Positions 22,445 through 30,580 of a stretch of 34,710 nt of DNA are shown piece by piece. The position numbers were made by a program, and so were the translations under genes. Position 1 is the stretch's first letter. The number at the start of each line of letters is the position of its first letter. The notes under the pieces were generated by a model. It was not told the origin of the DNA and made no database searches. It worked only from the letters and a program-made list of their open reading frames with translations. The stretch is from an uncultured Bacilli bacterium (lineage in GTDB: Bacteria; Bacillota_I; Bacilli_A; RF39; UBA660), in the NCBI GenBank assembly GCA_934131005.1, contig CAKOYV010000013.1:1-34710 (forward strand), written 5' to 3'.

Positions 22445-23470
22445 ATGAGAAATATATATGATTATACACTTAAAGAATTAGAAGCATATTTTTTAAGTGT
22501 TAACGACAAAAAATTTAGAGCAACGCAAATATACGAATTTTTATATAAAAAACGTGTAACATCATTCGATGAAATGACTAATATAGGCAAAAATACAATT
22601 AAAATATTAAAAGAAAATTTTTCATTCGATAAAATAAAATTGATTTTAAAACAAGAAGATAGGGATGTAAAGAAATATTTATTTGAATTATTAGATGGCC
22701 AAAGAATAGAATCTGTTGTTATGTATCATGATTATGGCATTAGTATATGTGTATCATCTCAAGTAGGATGTAATATGGGTTGTAAATTTTGTGAAAGTGG
22801 TCGCTTAAAAAAAGTTAGAAATTTAGAAGCATATGAAATAGTAGAACAAATATTATTTATTGAAAAAGATATAAATAAAAGAATATCACATGTCGTTGTA
22901 ATGGGAATAGGAGAACCATTCGATAATTATGATAACGTAATGCGATTTATAAAAATAATAAATAATCCCAAGGGAATCGATATTGGCTCAAGGCACATAA
23001 CTATCTCAACTTGTGGACTAATACCAGGAATAGAAAAATTTACAAAAGAAGAAGGCCAGGTTAATTTGGCAGTAAGTTTGCATGCACCTAATGATAAATT
23101 AAGACAGCAAATAATGCCAATTGCTAAAGCCTATAAATTAGAAGACTTAATGAAATGTCTAAAAAATTACCTAAAACAAACTAATAGAAGAGTAACATTT
23201 GAATATATAATGTTAGAAAATGTAAACGATAGTCTTGATGATGCCAAAGAATTAGCCGATCTACTACAAAATATGAACTGCTACGTAAACTTAATACCAT
23301 ATAACGAAACCGAAAATATTGAGTACAAAAGAACAAAAAATAATCAAATCATGAAATTTTATGATATACTAAAGAAGAATAAAATAAACGTAACCGTAAG
23401 AAAAGAGTTTGGAAGTAAAGTGGATGCCGCTTGCGGACAATTAAGAGCAAATAAAAATATAGGAGGTTAA
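22445..23470 (+). CDS. rlmN: Dual-specificity 23S rRNA/tRNA methyltransferase RlmN
   Basis: The 341-residue radical-SAM enzyme methylates C2 of A2503 in 23S rRNA (and A37 in some tRNAs). It has CxxxCxxC for the iron-sulfur cluster (GCNMGCKFCESG), the SAM-binding GIGEPFDNYDNV, VSLHAPND, and the C-terminal resolving Cys in DAACGQL. The N-terminal accessory domain (LKELEAYFLS, FRATQIYEFLY) is complete and length is normal. GAGGAGG precedes the start. The order rlmN-prpC-prkC-rsgA-rpe is the same as in Bacillus subtilis. Confidence 0.96.
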   Translation: MRNIYDYTLKELEAYFLSVNDKKFRATQIYEFLYKKRVTSFDEMTNIGKNTIKILKENFSFDKIKLILKQEDRDVKKYLFELLDGQRIESVVMYHDYGISICVSSQVGCNMGCKFCESGRLKKVRNLEAYEIVEQILFIEKDINKRISHVVVMGIGEPFDNYDNVMRFIKIINNPKGIDIGSRHITISTCGLIPGIEKFTKEEGQVNLAVSLHAPNDKLRQQIMPIAKAYKLEDLMKCLKNYLKQTNRRVTFEYIMLENVNDSLDDAKELADLLQNMNCYVNLIPYNETENIEYKRTKNNQIMKFYDILKKNKINVTVRKEFGSKVDAACGQLRANKNIGG

Positions 23471-23472
23471 AA

Positions 23473-24213
23473 ATGCAAACATTTTATCTGACTGATACAG
23501 GAAAAGTAAGAGATCACAATGAAGATAATGTTATCATACTAAATAATGATAACAAAGAATATATATTAGCAGTCGCTGATGGTATGGGAGGTCATAAAGC
23601 AGGAGAAGTAGCAAGTGCAATAGCCATAAATCATTTAACAGAAGAATTTTATAGATTAGATACCATTGGGTCAAAAGAATCAGCAATTGATTGGCTCAGA
23701 AATATAGTAACAGAGATAAATAATAAAATATTTGATTATACAAAAGAAAATCCAGATAGCAAAGGAATGGGAACTACATTTGTTTGTGCTATAAAAACAC
23801 CGGAATACTTATTATATGGTAATATAGGAGATAGCTCAGGATTTGTTATAAAAAATGACAAATTGCATAAAGTAACAAAAGATCATACTTTAGTAAATTT
23901 ACTAGTTTCAACAGGAGAATTAACAGAGGAAGAAGCAAAATATCATCCTAGAAAGAATGTTCTAATGCGAGCACTAGGTGCTAATAATCCAATAGACATA
24001 GATATATTTGATGTTGATACAAAAGTATCAGGTATATTTTTATGTAGTGATGGATTAACAAATATGTTGACTGTTGAACAAATAGAAAGAGTACTAGCAA
24101 GTGATTTAACAGTAGAAGAAGCAGGAGAAAAATTAATAAGAAAAGCCAATGCAAGGGGGGGAAATGATAATATTTCTATAGCATATTTAAAGAAGGAAAG
24201 TGGTGAGGCCTAA
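23473..24213 (+). CDS. prpC: PP2C-type Ser/Thr protein phosphatase
   Basis: The 246-residue phosphatase carries all PP2C motifs: DTGKVRDHNEDN, ADGMGGHKAGEVAS, GNIGDSSGF, FLCSDGLTNML and GGNDNISI. The Asp residues coordinate two metal ions that cleave phosphoserine/threonine. It reverses the action of the kinase encoded next; its stop codon and that gene's ATG share one base. Partners in Bacilli include EF-G, EF-Tu and cell-wall regulators. It starts two bases after rlmN behind AGGAGG. Confidence 0.95.
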   Translation: MQTFYLTDTGKVRDHNEDNVIILNNDNKEYILAVADGMGGHKAGEVASAIAINHLTEEFYRLDTIGSKESAIDWLRNIVTEINNKIFDYTKENPDSKGMGTTFVCAIKTPEYLLYGNIGDSSGFVIKNDKLHKVTKDHTLVNLLVSTGELTEEEAKYHPRKNVLMRALGANNPIDIDIFDVDTKVSGIFLCSDGLTNMLTVEQIERVLASDLTVEEAGEKLIRKANARGGNDNISIAYLKKESGEA

Positions 24214-26159
24214 TGTTGTCAAAAGGGCAAAAGATAAATGATAGATATGAAATAATAAAATCTATCGGTGAAGGGGGAATGGCCAACGTTTATTTAGCAG
24301 ATGATAAGATATTAGGAAGAAAAGTTGCAATAAAAGTCTTGAGAGGAGATCTCGAAAATAACGATAAATTCATTAGAAGATTTCAAAGAGAAGCAAAAGC
24401 CGTATCAGATTTATCACATCCCAATATAGTAGAAGTGTATGATGTTGGTGAAGAAGAGGGGCAACACTATATTGTTATGGAATATATAGATGGAAGAACT
24501 CTAAAACAATTAATTCAAAAAAGAGGAGCACTGACAGTTCCAGAAGTAGTCGATATAATGACTCAACTAACAGATGGCCTCGCAGCAGCTCATGAAGCTT
24601 ATATAATTCATCGTGATATAAAACCACAAAATATAATGATTTTAGATAATGGCATGATAAAAATTACGGACTTTGGTATAGCCATGACTCTAAATGCCAC
24701 TCAACTTACTCAAACAAATTCAGTAATGGGGTCTGTCCACTATCTTCCACCCGAACAAGCAGCAGGAAACACTGCTACAATAAAAAGTGATATCTATTCG
24801 GCAGGAATTCTTATGTATGAACTACTAACAGGAAGTGTTCCTTTTAAAGGCGATAATGCTGTTGAAATAGCTCTAAAACAAATGAAAGAACGAATACCAA
24901 GTATTCGTAAACAAAACCCGCTAATACCACAAAGTATTGAAAATATAGTTCTAAAGGCAACAGCAAAAAATCCTAAAAATAGATATGATAGCATTAAAGA
25001 AATGCATGAAGATTTAGAGCATGCTTTAGATGAAGATCGTCAAAACGAAACTAGATACAAATATCCATACCCAGAAAGTGAATTAGATGAAAGCAAAGCC
25101 ATTCCTATAAAAGATTCTGAAGAAGTACCATCAAAAGAAGCAACTCAAGTTGAATTACCACCATTAGAAGAAGAAAGTAATAATAATAGTAATAAGAAAA
25201 AGAAAGATAATTCAAAAAGAAATATTATAATTATTATAGTGTTAGTACTATTTCTAATGTTAATAGGTTCAATATTTTACTTTAACTATCGGAATAATAC
25301 ATCTGTAGTAATAGTTCCAAATGTATCAGATATGAAAACAGAAAAAGCAGAAAAAAAATTAAAGGCCAAAGGTTTTAAGTTTACAGTAGAAACAAAAGAG
25401 AGTGATGATGTTAAAGAAGGTTATGTAATAAAAACATCCCCTCAAGCAGGATCAAGTAAGAAAAAAGGAAGCATTATTACAATAATAGAATCCTCAGGTC
25501 CAGCTAAAATAACGCTAGAAGATTATACTGGTCAGGATTCAGATGATGTTAAAGAAGAGTTAGAAAAAATGGGATTAACAGTTAAAATAGAGAGAAAATC
25601 TGTTGATAATCCTAGTAATTATGTGGGAAAATCTAGTGTAATTATTGATCAAGATCCAACTTCAACTAAATCAAACAAACATCTTTCTAAAGGTGATGAA
25701 GTAATTCTATACATTCCTGATATTTATAGTGATTATCCAAATATGGCATCAGAAGGTTGGACATTATCAAAAGCTGAAACATTCGCTAAAAATTATGGGA
25801 TTTCATTAGTTGTAAAAGATTCGAGTGGAAAAACCTTGACTGATTACAATCAATATTTAAACAAAAACATTACTAATCAGAATAGAACTGGTAGAATAGC
25901 TAGTGGTGTTTCATTAACAGTAACAATAGATGCTGATACTTCAACTTATAACTTGATAATAAATTATTACTTGAAAGGAACAAAACAATCAATAGCAGAT
26001 TCAAAAACCGAAACTCACAAGAATAATGATACAGGTACAGTAACATGCCCAGGAAAAGCAGGATATATAACTGAAACTGATTCTTTAAGTTATGCTATTA
26101 ATAATAAAGATATGACATTAAATTGTTACTATTCAAAAGATACAACAACTAACGAATAG
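24213..26159 (+). CDS. pknB: PASTA-domain Ser/Thr kinase with extra C-terminal domain
   Basis: The 648-residue membrane kinase has an intracellular kinase domain (about 10-275) with GEGGMANVYL, VAIKVL, HRDIKPQNIM, DFGIAM and GSVHYLPPEQ. A low-complexity acidic/basic linker precedes one membrane segment at about 338-358. Three PASTA repeats follow (about 368-430, 431-505, 506-575), which sense muropeptides or lipid II. Residues from about 577 form a further module (YNLIINYYLKGTKQSIADS, later TVTCPGKAGYITETDSLSY) that resembles MucBP-type repeats and has two Cys. That addition is unusual for PrkC/PknB. The kinase controls wall growth, dormancy exit and translation factors. It overlaps prpC by one base. 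Confidence 0.95.
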   Translation: MLSKGQKINDRYEIIKSIGEGGMANVYLADDKILGRKVAIKVLRGDLENNDKFIRRFQREAKAVSDLSHPNIVEVYDVGEEEGQHYIVMEYIDGRTLKQLIQKRGALTVPEVVDIMTQLTDGLAAAHEAYIIHRDIKPQNIMILDNGMIKITDFGIAMTLNATQLTQTNSVMGSVHYLPPEQAAGNTATIKSDIYSAGILMYELLTGSVPFKGDNAVEIALKQMKERIPSIRKQNPLIPQSIENIVLKATAKNPKNRYDSIKEMHEDLEHALDEDRQNETRYKYPYPESELDESKAIPIKDSEEVPSKEATQVELPPLEEESNNNSNKKKKDNSKRNIIIIIVLVLFLMLIGSIFYFNYRNNTSVVIVPNVSDMKTEKAEKKLKAKGFKFTVETKESDDVKEGYVIKTSPQAGSSKKKGSIITIIESSGPAKITLEDYTGQDSDDVKEELEKMGLTVKIERKSVDNPSNYVGKSSVIIDQDPTSTKSNKHLSKGDEVILYIPDIYSDYPNMASEGWTLSKAETFAKNYGISLVVKDSSGKTLTDYNQYLNKNITNQNRTGRIASGVSLTVTIDADTSTYNLIINYYLKGTKQSIADSKTETHKNNDTGTVTCPGKAGYITETDSLSYAINNKDMTLNCYYSKDTTTNE

Positions 26160-26167
26160 GGGGAGTT

Positions 26168-27004
26168 ATGGAAGGAATAATTATAAAAAATATAAGCAAT
26201 GACTACTTAGTAGCCACCCATGATAAAAACTATACTTGTAAGGCTAGAGGTAAATTTCGTAAGGATAAAATAAAACCATTAGTAGGAGATAAAGTAATTT
26301 TTGATAGTACTACTAATTATATAAAAGAAATAAAACCTCGTAAAAATTATTTAATAAGACCTAATGTTTCTAATATTGATCAAGCTCTAATAGTAACTAG
26401 CGTAAAAAATCCTAATTTTGATTCAAACTTATTAGATAAATTATTAACAATCATAAGTTACAACAACATTGAACCAATAATATGTTTTACAAAACTTGAT
26501 TTATTAACCGAAGAAGAAAAAAAGGCAATGAATATCTATATTAATTATTATAAAAAAATAGGTTACAAAGTAACCGATAATACAAATATTGAACACTTTG
26601 AAAATATATTAAAAAATAAAATAACTGTCTTAGCAGGTCAATCAGGAGCCGGGAAAAGTAGTTTATTAAATAAAATTGAACCTCACCTTGAACTAAAAAC
26701 AGATGATATATCATATGCTCTAAACAGAGGAAAACACACAACTAGACATACAGAATTATTTAAAGTATTAAATGGCTTTGTCGTTGATACTCCAGGATTT
26801 TCTCAAATTGATTTTCAAAAAATGACAAAAGAAGATATAAGAGATAATATGAAAGAAATGTTTAGTAATTTACATTATTGCAAATATAGAGATTGTATGC
26901 ATATAAAAGAGGATGGTTGTGAGGTGAAAAAACTAGTTGAAAATAAAGAAATATTAGCAACTAGATATAAAAATTATCAACAATTTATTGAAAGTATAAA
27001 ATAA
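26168..27004 (+). CDS. rsgA: Ribosome small-subunit GTPase RsgA
   Basis: The 278-residue circularly permuted GTPase has an N-terminal OB fold (to about residue 65), then G4 FTKLDLL, G1 GQSGAGKSSLLNKI, G3 VDTPGF, and a C-terminal zinc motif in CKYRDCMHIKEDGC. It aids maturation of the 30S subunit. GGGGG before the ATG is an unusually G-rich ribosome binding site (AGGGGGAG). The gene lies eight bases after pknB, and in B. subtilis its homologue is a target of that kinase. Confidence 0.95.
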   Translation: MEGIIIKNISNDYLVATHDKNYTCKARGKFRKDKIKPLVGDKVIFDSTTNYIKEIKPRKNYLIRPNVSNIDQALIVTSVKNPNFDSNLLDKLLTIISYNNIEPIICFTKLDLLTEEEKKAMNIYINYYKKIGYKVTDNTNIEHFENILKNKITVLAGQSGAGKSSLLNKIEPHLELKTDDISYALNRGKHTTRHTELFKVLNGFVVDTPGFSQIDFQKMTKEDIRDNMKEMFSNLHYCKYRDCMHIKEDGCEVKKLVENKEILATRYKNYQQFIESIK

Positions 27005-27024
27005 GACTAATAATCTTATTTTTT
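26998..27024 (+). terminator. Terminator-like hairpin between rsgA and rpe
   Basis: AAAATAAGA (26998-27006) pairs with TCTTATTTT (27014-27022) and T residues follow. It includes the rsgA stop codon. The stem is AT-rich, so it may only attenuate expression of rpe. Confidence 0.6.
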
Positions 27025-27056
27025 CATACAAAAATCAAAGAAAAGGACTGATAAAA

Positions 27057-27692
27057 ATGAAAATATCAACATCTATTTTAAATGCTGAAAATAGATTAGA
27101 ATGCATAAAAAAATTAAATAATAGCACAACGAATTATATTCATATTGATGTAATGGATGGAAAGTTTGTTGAAGATACTCAAATAAATACAATAGAAAAA
27201 ATAACAACCCTAGCAAATACCTCCGATAAACAATTAGATATCCACTTAATGGTGGAAAATCCCTTAGAATATATTCAAAAATTAGATAACAAAAATATCA
27301 AGTATATAATCTTTCATTTAGAAATTCAAGAAGATATAGAAATGTTAATTCAAGAAATAAAAGCAAAAGGTTATCTGCCAGGAATAGCAATCAATCCCGA
27401 AACAAATATTGAAAAATTAATTCCATACTTAAATCAAATAGATTTAATTTTGATAATGAGTGTAAAGCCTGGACGAGGAGGACAAAAATTCATTCCAACT
27501 ACTGTTGATAAAATAGCTAAATTAAAGAAAATTATTCAAGAAAATAAATTAAATATTTTAATAGAAGTAGATGGCGGTATCAACGATCAAACTATAAAAG
27601 ATGTAAAAAATATAGATATTGCTGTAGCCGGTTCTTACATAATAAAATCACCAGATTATAATAAAGCTATCAAAAAACTTCTAAATAATTAA
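27057..27692 (+). CDS. rpe: Ribulose-phosphate 3-epimerase
   Basis: The 211-residue TIM-barrel enzyme interconverts ribulose 5-phosphate and xylulose 5-phosphate in the pentose phosphate pathway. Visible motifs are YIHIDVMDGKFV, LDIHLMVENP, MSVKPGRGGQKFIP and IEVDGGIND, which hold the metal ligands and catalytic Asp pair. Length is normal. It has AAAGGA before the ATG and closes the operon; a bidirectional terminator separates it from rpmB on the other strand. Confidence 0.95.
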   Translation: MKISTSILNAENRLECIKKLNNSTTNYIHIDVMDGKFVEDTQINTIEKITTLANTSDKQLDIHLMVENPLEYIQKLDNKNIKYIIFHLEIQEDIEMLIQEIKAKGYLPGIAINPETNIEKLIPYLNQIDLILIMSVKPGRGGQKFIPTTVDKIAKLKKIIQENKLNILIEVDGGINDQTIKDVKNIDIAVAGSYIIKSPDYNKAIKKLLNN

Positions 27693-27711
27693 AATTTAGC
27701 CACTAAAAAAA

Positions 27712-27740
27712 CGATCTTGTCAAAACAAGGTCGTCTTTTT
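27712..27740. terminator. Bidirectional terminator between rpe and rpmB
   Basis: A 9-bp stem with one G-U pair (27712-27720 with 27725-27733, loop CAAA) has T residues on the right and A residues on the left, so it can end transcripts from both sides. Confidence 0.85.
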
Positions 27741-27759
27741 GATATTAAATAAAAATAAA

Positions 27760-27942
27760 TTAAGCAGCCTTTTTTAAAGCTTTAATTTCTCTAACACTTA
27801 ATCTAACTTTTTCAACATTACCCTTCTCATTTATAATTTTAATTTGTTGTAAATTAACTTTTTGAGACTTCTTAGTAACTTTTAAACAATTAGGTCTATT
27901 ATTAGCCTTATTAGTTTTTTTACTTGATATATTTTTAGCCAT
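27760..27942 (-). CDS. rpmB: 50S ribosomal protein L28
   Basis: The 60-residue basic protein fits L28: NNRPNCLKVTKKSQKVNLQQ in the middle, then VEKVRLSVREIKALKKA, which matches the usual VSARALKSG end. The N-terminal MAKNISSKKT lacks the CxxTGKK zinc-type start, so it is the Cys-free variant. The ATG at 27942 has GAGGAGGG six bases upstream; 14 further in-frame residues upstream are not needed. Its position opposite the rpe operon matches Bacillus. Confidence 0.88.
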   Translation of the reverse strand: MAKNISSKKTNKANNRPNCLKVTKKSQKVNLQQIKIINEKGNVEKVRLSVREIKALKKAA

Positions 27943-28080
27943 ATTATCCCTCCTCAAATAAACATTGTATATTAACTTTATCATAAAATAGCTTCTAAGT
28001 CAAATATTTATCCAAAAATTCTACCTCAAAGTAACAAAAATAATACAATATCATATTTTATAATTGGAAGTGATATTTAT

Positions 28081-28533
28081 ATGTATGAAATATATAATAT
28101 ATTAGATAATGATACATTATCAACAATAGCAGAGAAGTTTAATACAACTGAAGATGAATTACTAGAAATAAATGGTTATTCTAGAAATTATGTACCAATG
28201 GCTAATAATGATATAATAGTTCCTGTAAAGATGGATAGATCATACAAATATTATACTGTAAAAAAAGGTGATAATTTATATCAAATTTCAAAAAATTATA
28301 ACGTCGATTACAATTTGCTTTTAAAATTAAATGGCTTAGATAAAGATGATTATATCTATCCTAATCAAACTATCACCTTACCTCAATCTGGTTTAGATGT
28401 ATATTTAACTAAGCAAGGTGATACACTAAAAAGTATTGAAGAAAACCTTAATACTAACACAGATGAACTTTTAAACAATAATAAAAATATTTATTTAGCT
28501 CCAGAACAAATCATAATTTTTAAAGAAAAATAA
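28081..28533 (+). CDS. Triple-LysM protein without signal peptide
   Basis: The 150-residue protein is made of three LysM-type repeats (about 3-50, 56-101, 105-148). The middle one (YYTVKKGDNLYQISKNYNV, ending in YPNQTITLP) is the most typical; the first and third are diverged. LysM binds N-acetylglucosamine in peptidoglycan or related polymers. There is no signal peptide, as in some spore-coat proteins such as SafA fragments, so export or a cytosolic role is open. TATAAT at 28059-28064 lies only 16 bases before the ATG. Confidence 0.82.
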   Translation: MYEIYNILDNDTLSTIAEKFNTTEDELLEINGYSRNYVPMANNDIIVPVKMDRSYKYYTVKKGDNLYQISKNYNVDYNLLLKLNGLDKDDYIYPNQTITLPQSGLDVYLTKQGDTLKSIEENLNTNTDELLNNNKNIYLAPEQIIIFKEK

Positions 28534-28553
28534 CTTTTATTTTCTTTTTTTTT
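28522..28553 (+). terminator. Intrinsic terminator after the LysM gene
   Basis: AAAGAAAA(A)T pairs with ATTTTCTTT and is followed by a long T-tract (to 28553). Confidence 0.6.
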
Positions 28554-28588
28554 ATTGTATAATTATAAAAAAGAATAGGGGTGATAAT

Positions 28589-30103
28589 TTGATTTTAAGA
28601 AAACCATATGCTTTCTTAATCAAACATTTTCGACTGATACATCTAATTTTAACAGGAATATATATATACTTAGCAATAAAAGTAAATATACTCCTAAACT
28701 ATTATAATGATTATATTTCAGGAATAGAAAGCAAATTAAATGCTATAAAGTATATAACAAATTTTTATCTAGTAGCCATAATAATATCAATTATAATATG
28801 CCTCATAATATTTGCCCTAATGCGTTATAAGAAGAAACCAAAATTATTATACTATATCTTAATGATTTTATATATAATAGTAGCAATAATTATAAATGTA
28901 TCTTATACAGGACTAAACAAAATATATATATCTTCCTTAGATGCAAAAACCTTAAGATTATATAGAGATTTTTTAAGAATAATTTTAATGTTTCAATACC
29001 TTTCAATTGCTCTAACAGCAATAAGAGGTTTAGGATTTGATATCAAAAAATTTAATTTTAAACAAGATATAGACGAATTACAATTAGATATAACAGATGA
29101 TGAAGAAGTAGAATTAACATTAGGAAATACAGAAGGTATAAAGCGTAGAATAAGAAGAACTCTTAGAGAATTAAAATATTATTACAAAGAAAATAAATTA
29201 TACTTAAACATAATTTTTGTTGTAATAGTAATCTTACTATTATCTACAATAACTATAAGCAAAGAAGTAATAAATAAAATATATAAAGAAAAAGAGATTA
29301 TTTCAACTGATGCCTTTAATTTAAATGTCAAAAATAGTTATATAACTAATAAAAACTCAACAGGTGAATTAATAGCCTCTGACGATACAACATTCTTAAT
29401 TATAAAATTACAAATCACTCCTAAAAATAATCAAACTCAATTAAATGATGGTAATTTAGTATTAAAAATAGATAATAATAATTATAAATTAGAAAAAAGA
29501 TATTATGCTAATTTTAATGATATTGGAAGCGAATATGAAGATAGAAATATAACTCAAGAATCAGAATATATATTCATCTTCAATATTCCAGATAATAGTG
29601 TTAACAAAAAAATGCAATTAATTTATGCCGGTGACAAAAAGATAAATCTAAGTCCTGTTAATCTTGATAAAACAACTAAAACAAAAACAGCAAAAATAAC
29701 TGAAACGCTAGATTTATCAACTTCATCATTAGGCAGTGGTTCTATAACAATAAACTCTATAAATATTAATCAAAAATTTCCATATTCATATAATTATGAA
29801 TTAAATGGTAAAGTAAATACAATAAATAGAGATATAGCTAGCATCAATAACACCATAATGAATATCAAAATTAAATCTACCTTACCGTTTAATTTAACAA
29901 ATTATGACTTAATATCTAAATATGGTCAAATAAAATATATAAAAGATAATGAAGAAATAACCTCAAATGTCTTAAATGATCGAACTCCAAACAATTACAA
30001 GAAAGGACTATATTTAGAAGTAGATAAAGATGTAGAATCATCACCAAGTATAAAATTGGAATTAACAATTAGAAACACCAACTACATATATACTTTAAAA
30101 TAA
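28589..30103 (+). CDS. Membrane protein with large extracytoplasmic domain, unknown
   Basis: The 504-residue protein starts at TTG (GGGGTGAT site about six bases upstream; no earlier in-frame start). It has about four membrane helices in the first 145 residues and a charged cytoplasmic segment rich in acidic residues (around DIDELQLDITDDEEVELTL). A fifth helix lies at about 206-224. The rest, about 280 residues, is a beta-rich, Asn/Thr-rich region that should lie outside the cell. I do not recognise the family. The outside part could sense or bind something and signal to the acidic loop; this is a guess from topology. It has its own weak promoter (TATAAT 28558-28563). Confidence 0.75.
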   Translation: MILRKPYAFLIKHFRLIHLILTGIYIYLAIKVNILLNYYNDYISGIESKLNAIKYITNFYLVAIIISIIICLIIFALMRYKKKPKLLYYILMILYIIVAIIINVSYTGLNKIYISSLDAKTLRLYRDFLRIILMFQYLSIALTAIRGLGFDIKKFNFKQDIDELQLDITDDEEVELTLGNTEGIKRRIRRTLRELKYYYKENKLYLNIIFVVIVILLLSTITISKEVINKIYKEKEIISTDAFNLNVKNSYITNKNSTGELIASDDTTFLIIKLQITPKNNQTQLNDGNLVLKIDNNNYKLEKRYYANFNDIGSEYEDRNITQESEYIFIFNIPDNSVNKKMQLIYAGDKKINLSPVNLDKTTKTKTAKITETLDLSTSSLGSGSITINSININQKFPYSYNYELNGKVNTINRDIASINNTIMNIKIKSTLPFNLTNYDLISKYGQIKYIKDNEEITSNVLNDRTPNNYKKGLYLEVDKDVESSPSIKLELTIRNTNYIYTLK

Positions 30104-30107
30104 AAAC

Positions 30108-30136
30108 TTGTTATATTACTATATTTATAGTATAAT
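30108..30136 (+). promoter_or_regulatory. Promoter of the EIIB-like gene
   Basis: TTGTTA (30108-30113), a 17-bp spacer and a perfect TATAAT (30131-30136) give one of the clearest promoters in the window. Confidence 0.7.
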
Positions 30137-30154
30137 GAAAAAGAGGTGGAGATA

Positions 30155-30469
30155 ATGCAACCAATATATTACATAGTAATTTTTGCAGTATTAATAATAA
30201 TAGCCTTAGCAATAGTAAGAGGTAATAAAAAAGATTTTAAATTAGAAATAAATAAATTAGTTGAATTATTAGGAGGAACTGACAATATCGTTGAAACAGA
30301 AGTTGAAATGTCTAGATTCAAAGTAACCTTAAAAGACGTAAGCCTTGCTAATAAAGAAGGTATAATGAAATTAGGGGCCAAAGGTGTCGTCGAAATTGAT
30401 GATCAACTAAAGATAATATTTGGTAAAGATGCAAAAAAATTAAAAAGATATATAGATGACTTAAAATAG
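30155..30469 (+). CDS. Membrane-anchored PTS EIIB-like domain protein lacking the active Cys
   Basis: The 104-residue protein has one N-terminal membrane helix (about 4-22) and a domain resembling glucose-family EIIB. VELLGGTDNIVETEVEMSRFKVTLKD aligns (read as VELLGGTDNIVETEVE, then MSRFKVTLKD) with the usual LGGxxNIxxVxxCxTRLRxxxxD, followed by MKLGAKGVVEIDDQLKIIFG. The phosphorylated Cys is absent: the position before SRFKV is not Cys. It therefore cannot carry phosphate in the usual way and may be a regulator. The ATG at 30155 is preferred to GTG at 30146 because GAGGTGGAG precedes it. It is monocistronic, with promoter and terminator. Confidence 0.75.
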   Translation: MQPIYYIVIFAVLIIIALAIVRGNKKDFKLEINKLVELLGGTDNIVETEVEMSRFKVTLKDVSLANKEGIMKLGAKGVVEIDDQLKIIFGKDAKKLKRYIDDLK

Positions 30470-30492
30470 AAGTAAAAAAGCTTCTATTTTTC
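30465..30492 (+). terminator. Intrinsic terminator after the EIIB-like gene
   Basis: AATAGAAG (30465-30472) pairs with CTTCTATT (30481-30488), followed by T-rich sequence. The stop codon is in the left arm. Confidence 0.75.
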
Positions 30493-30495
30493 TTT

Positions 30496-30531
30496 TTCGA
30501 CAAAAATTTTATCTTTCGACATCAATCGACA
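30496..30531 (+). promoter_or_regulatory. Three Spo0A-box-like heptamers before the histidine kinase gene
   Basis: TTCGACA occurs at 30496-30502 and 30515-30521, and ATCGACA at 30525-30531. TTCGACA is the complement of the Spo0A box TGTCGAA. Start-to-start spacing is 19 and 10 bp, about two turns and one turn of the helix. The last copy overlaps a possible -35 (TCGACA), with TATACT/TATATA near 30551-30558. Three copies in 36 bp of AT-rich DNA are unlikely by chance. Confidence 0.5.
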
Positions 30532-30580
30532 AAATATTGCCATTTTTTACTATATACTAGCCATAGAAAAGAGGAAAAAA

